Shown piece by piece: positions 61,836 to 64,000 of a stretch of 64,000 nucleotides of DNA. Numbering within the stretch: position 1 is the first letter of the stretch; each line of letters starts with the position of its first letter. The DNA comes from Chionis minor (Eukaryota; Chordata; Aves; Charadriiformes; Chionididae). The notes under the pieces were generated by a model. That model had not been told where the DNA came from, made no database searches, and saw nothing but the letters and a program-made list of their open reading frames with translations. The stretch spans positions 62,684 through 126,683 of the forward strand of contig VZSF01011146.1 of the NCBI GenBank assembly GCA_013398295.1, given 5' to 3'. Position numbers and translations under genes: made by a program.

Positions 61836-64000
61836 GCCGACTGGAGATTCTGGATTTTCCTTTGCACCCTGTTTATTTCCCATCTTTTGCAAACAGATAA
61901 CCAAGTTACTCTGTTACTCAAGAAGACCCATCTAATGAGCCCACCTGCATTATGATTACTGTAGTTTTCCACATACAAACCATCGAGTTCAGTTACCTGA
62001 ACAAGGACGGATTCGAATGCTACCAGTGGGCTAGCACCTACCCCCTTTAGCTACTATGGTGTTTAATGCCACTTTCTTTCTCTTCGCTGAAAGCCTATTT
62101 GTTAAATAGCATTTTCTTGTTTCTCATCTAATTAGAGCCCATCATTCTGGTTCACAGCTGGCAGAAGTGTTTCCCATTTCAAAATTACAGTGCAAAATTA
62201 CTACTCACTGGAGTGGAGGGCAAGAGCAGGAGAGGACAGGGAAATCTGCTATCCCCCCATCATTTTTAAAAAATATTTTTATACTTGCGATTTTTAATCA
62301 CTGTAAACTATGTATTTCACAGCCTTTTCTTGCTCAAAGTCTTTCCAAGCATCTACTCCACATGGGAAATCTGCGCGAAGTGAGCTCAAGCCCTGGCAAA
62401 ACCTTATTCTTAACAGCAACTTGGTCATAAGGTGCACCAGAAGGGCAGCCTTTAATTAATGATTTTGGAACCATTCCTTTCACAGCGCATCGCTTTGCAC
62501 CTTCCCGAAACTGGAAAGAGCCCCATACGCATCCAAGCCTGGCTGTCTTGGCATGCTTTGAGAGGAAACCTGTCCCTGCGCTCTTTTCCCACTAGGTCAG
62601 CTTTGATGGCTTCCCCTTCAAGGGCCTTTCTCACTCCATTTACAACATCAGTCATCAGGCATGACAGCAGTACTTGCCCTTGTCCTGCCTCAGGATTTTC
62701 CAGCAGTGTAGAGGAGCTGTTAAAGAGGTTTGCAGTTAGTTAACAGTGCATAAACCGACAGAACAGATGCCTTTAAGTACATAGAGATGCTTAGTGCAAA
62801 AACCTGAGCATGCTCAGTGTTACATTCTCGATTTTACTAGCCAATAAAAGCCAGATTCCTAGTTATTAAAGCTATATTTTCTCCTCAAGGAGAGCCTTTG
62901 CCATACTACACTTCTCCATTCCAAGTTAATTTAATCACACGGTACTTAAAAATGTTTCTGTGAAGAGAGGAAAATGAGTGTGTCAATACCTTTACTTTGC
63001 TGAGGAATACAAAAGGCTGGTTTTGCTCATAAAAACTCCACAACCCAGGCTACATGTGCTGCACGGCTGGCTCCAAAAGTACAGCCCGGCAGGCGTTCCT
63101 GGGGAGAAGCGCTGACTCTCCTAAACAGGGACACACTGACACCTCCTTGAAGAAAAGCACCTGGTCACCACCACCCGTCTCCTTGTCCTCCGTGACACAG
63201 AAATCACCCCTCCTCATTAGGGCATATTATGCAGGGACAGGGCAGCGCGCAAGTGAGGAACTGGCTGTAGGAAACAGTGGATACTATCCGGCACCCATGT
63301 TACGGGACTGACTTTGCAAAGAGACCCTGTAACAATGGATCAAAGCCCTCTCCTCCATTTGCTTTTATTTAAGGATGCTGTAGTGGGATTATTGGTCTGG
63401 AAGAATAATACTGAGAGTTTATCAAGGCAGTTTTATATAAATGGCATTTCCTCACCAGAAACTGCTAGTCTGTTGTGTCCCCTCCCGCCTCCCAATTTTC
63501 TAATTAAGAAAAGAAAAAGATACACAGAGCAGGAAGTGAGCAAGTCAGAGAGCTGGGTGATAAGAACAGATAAGGTGACCAAGAAAAAGCAAGTCTCCTG
63601 TATGAAGACAGATTTAAAAGAAAGGAGTTGTTTGCACTGGAAATCCTGCTAATGCTACAAAAAGCTCTAACTGCTGGAGTCTGAAGCCCTGAACATTGCT
63701 CCTCTGATCACAGTCCCTGGGTACCTTCTGCTTCCCAGAAGGCAGCCTGTAGCCACCGCTTTACAAATCCGAAGTAAAAAAATTGAAAACATGATGTTTG
63801 TAAGGAAGAGTACCTTGTTGCAGGCCATTTGGCGGATAGCTAAGTTGAAACAGATGTGCGTTCATGGTCATTGAAGTTTAGCTGAAGCATGAATTAGTCA
63901 CCCAACATCTGTACTCCTGTGTTTCACACTGCTCCAAACCCAATCTCAGAGACGTTTGACAAAGGGGCTGTCAAAACACAGGCCGACTTGGTATCTGCTC
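61802..64000 (-). other. SLC8A1: SLC8A1 intron 1 (3' end), no further exon seen
   Basis: This is the sequence upstream of exon 2 in gene orientation. It is AT-rich unique sequence with no recognisable CR1, no convincing coding frame and no obvious promoter. NCX1 genes have several alternative upstream non-coding first exons feeding into exon 2. Such an exon could not be recognised from sequence alone, so one in this 2.2 kb cannot be excluded. Confidence 0.75.

Noticed and set aside
1..64000. CRISPR arrays, operons, prokaryotic promoters, rRNA genes
   Set aside because: Nothing of this kind is seen; the only regularly repeated units are vertebrate microsatellites and short tandem duplications.

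Overview
This is a piece of a bird nuclear genome. The evidence is at least eight copies of CR1, the dominant LINE of birds, with the typical 3' end that lacks poly(A) and finishes in short ATTCTATG-like repeats, together with one large exon of a vertebrate ion-transporter gene. There are no bacterial-type operons, rRNA or tRNA genes, or CRISPR arrays. The sequence is a draft or scaffolded assembly: a 42-base N gap lies inside a GGGAA microsatellite (3669-3710) and a single N is at 12202.

Only one protein-coding segment can be supported. It is the large coding exon (exon 2 in mammalian numbering) of SLC8A1, the sodium/calcium exchanger NCX1, on the minus strand at 59966-61801. It has a clean acceptor (polypyrimidine tract plus CAG) and a clean donor (GT|GTAAGTG). 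It encodes residues 1-600: signal peptide, TM1-TM5 with the alpha-1 repeat, the XIP autoinhibitory segment, the first calcium-binding Calx-beta domain and the start of the second. The rest of the protein (the A/B and cassette exons, the end of CBD2, the alpha-2 repeat and the last TM segments) is not in the window and must lie beyond position 1. So 1-59965 is read as part of one very long intron 2, and 61802-64000 as the 3' end of the preceding intron.

The intron holds eight main CR1 fragments (five antisense and three sense to SLC8A1, one of them composite or nested), a gapped GGGAA pentanucleotide tract, poly(T) and poly(A) runs, a few short tandem duplications, an unusual cluster of AT-rich palindromes at 19.1-19.27 kb, and several AT-rich unique stretches that read like conserved non-coding elements. 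This last point is my impression and needs alignment. The many 60-250-codon open frames outside the exon show no recognisable domains and look like chance frames, especially in the GC-rich parts.

No new biochemical system is visible. The most interesting observation concerns the exon itself. With the splice sites read here it is 1836 nt, exactly 612 codons, with no in-frame stop, and its two ends join in frame (GT + C = Val). SLC8A1 exon 2 is known in mammals to form an abundant circular RNA. In this bird such a circle would have an endless reading frame. Separately, the 5' splice site itself contains an in-frame TAA followed by a plausible intronic polyadenylation signal, so unspliced transcripts would give a 600-residue NCX1 ending exactly at the exon border.
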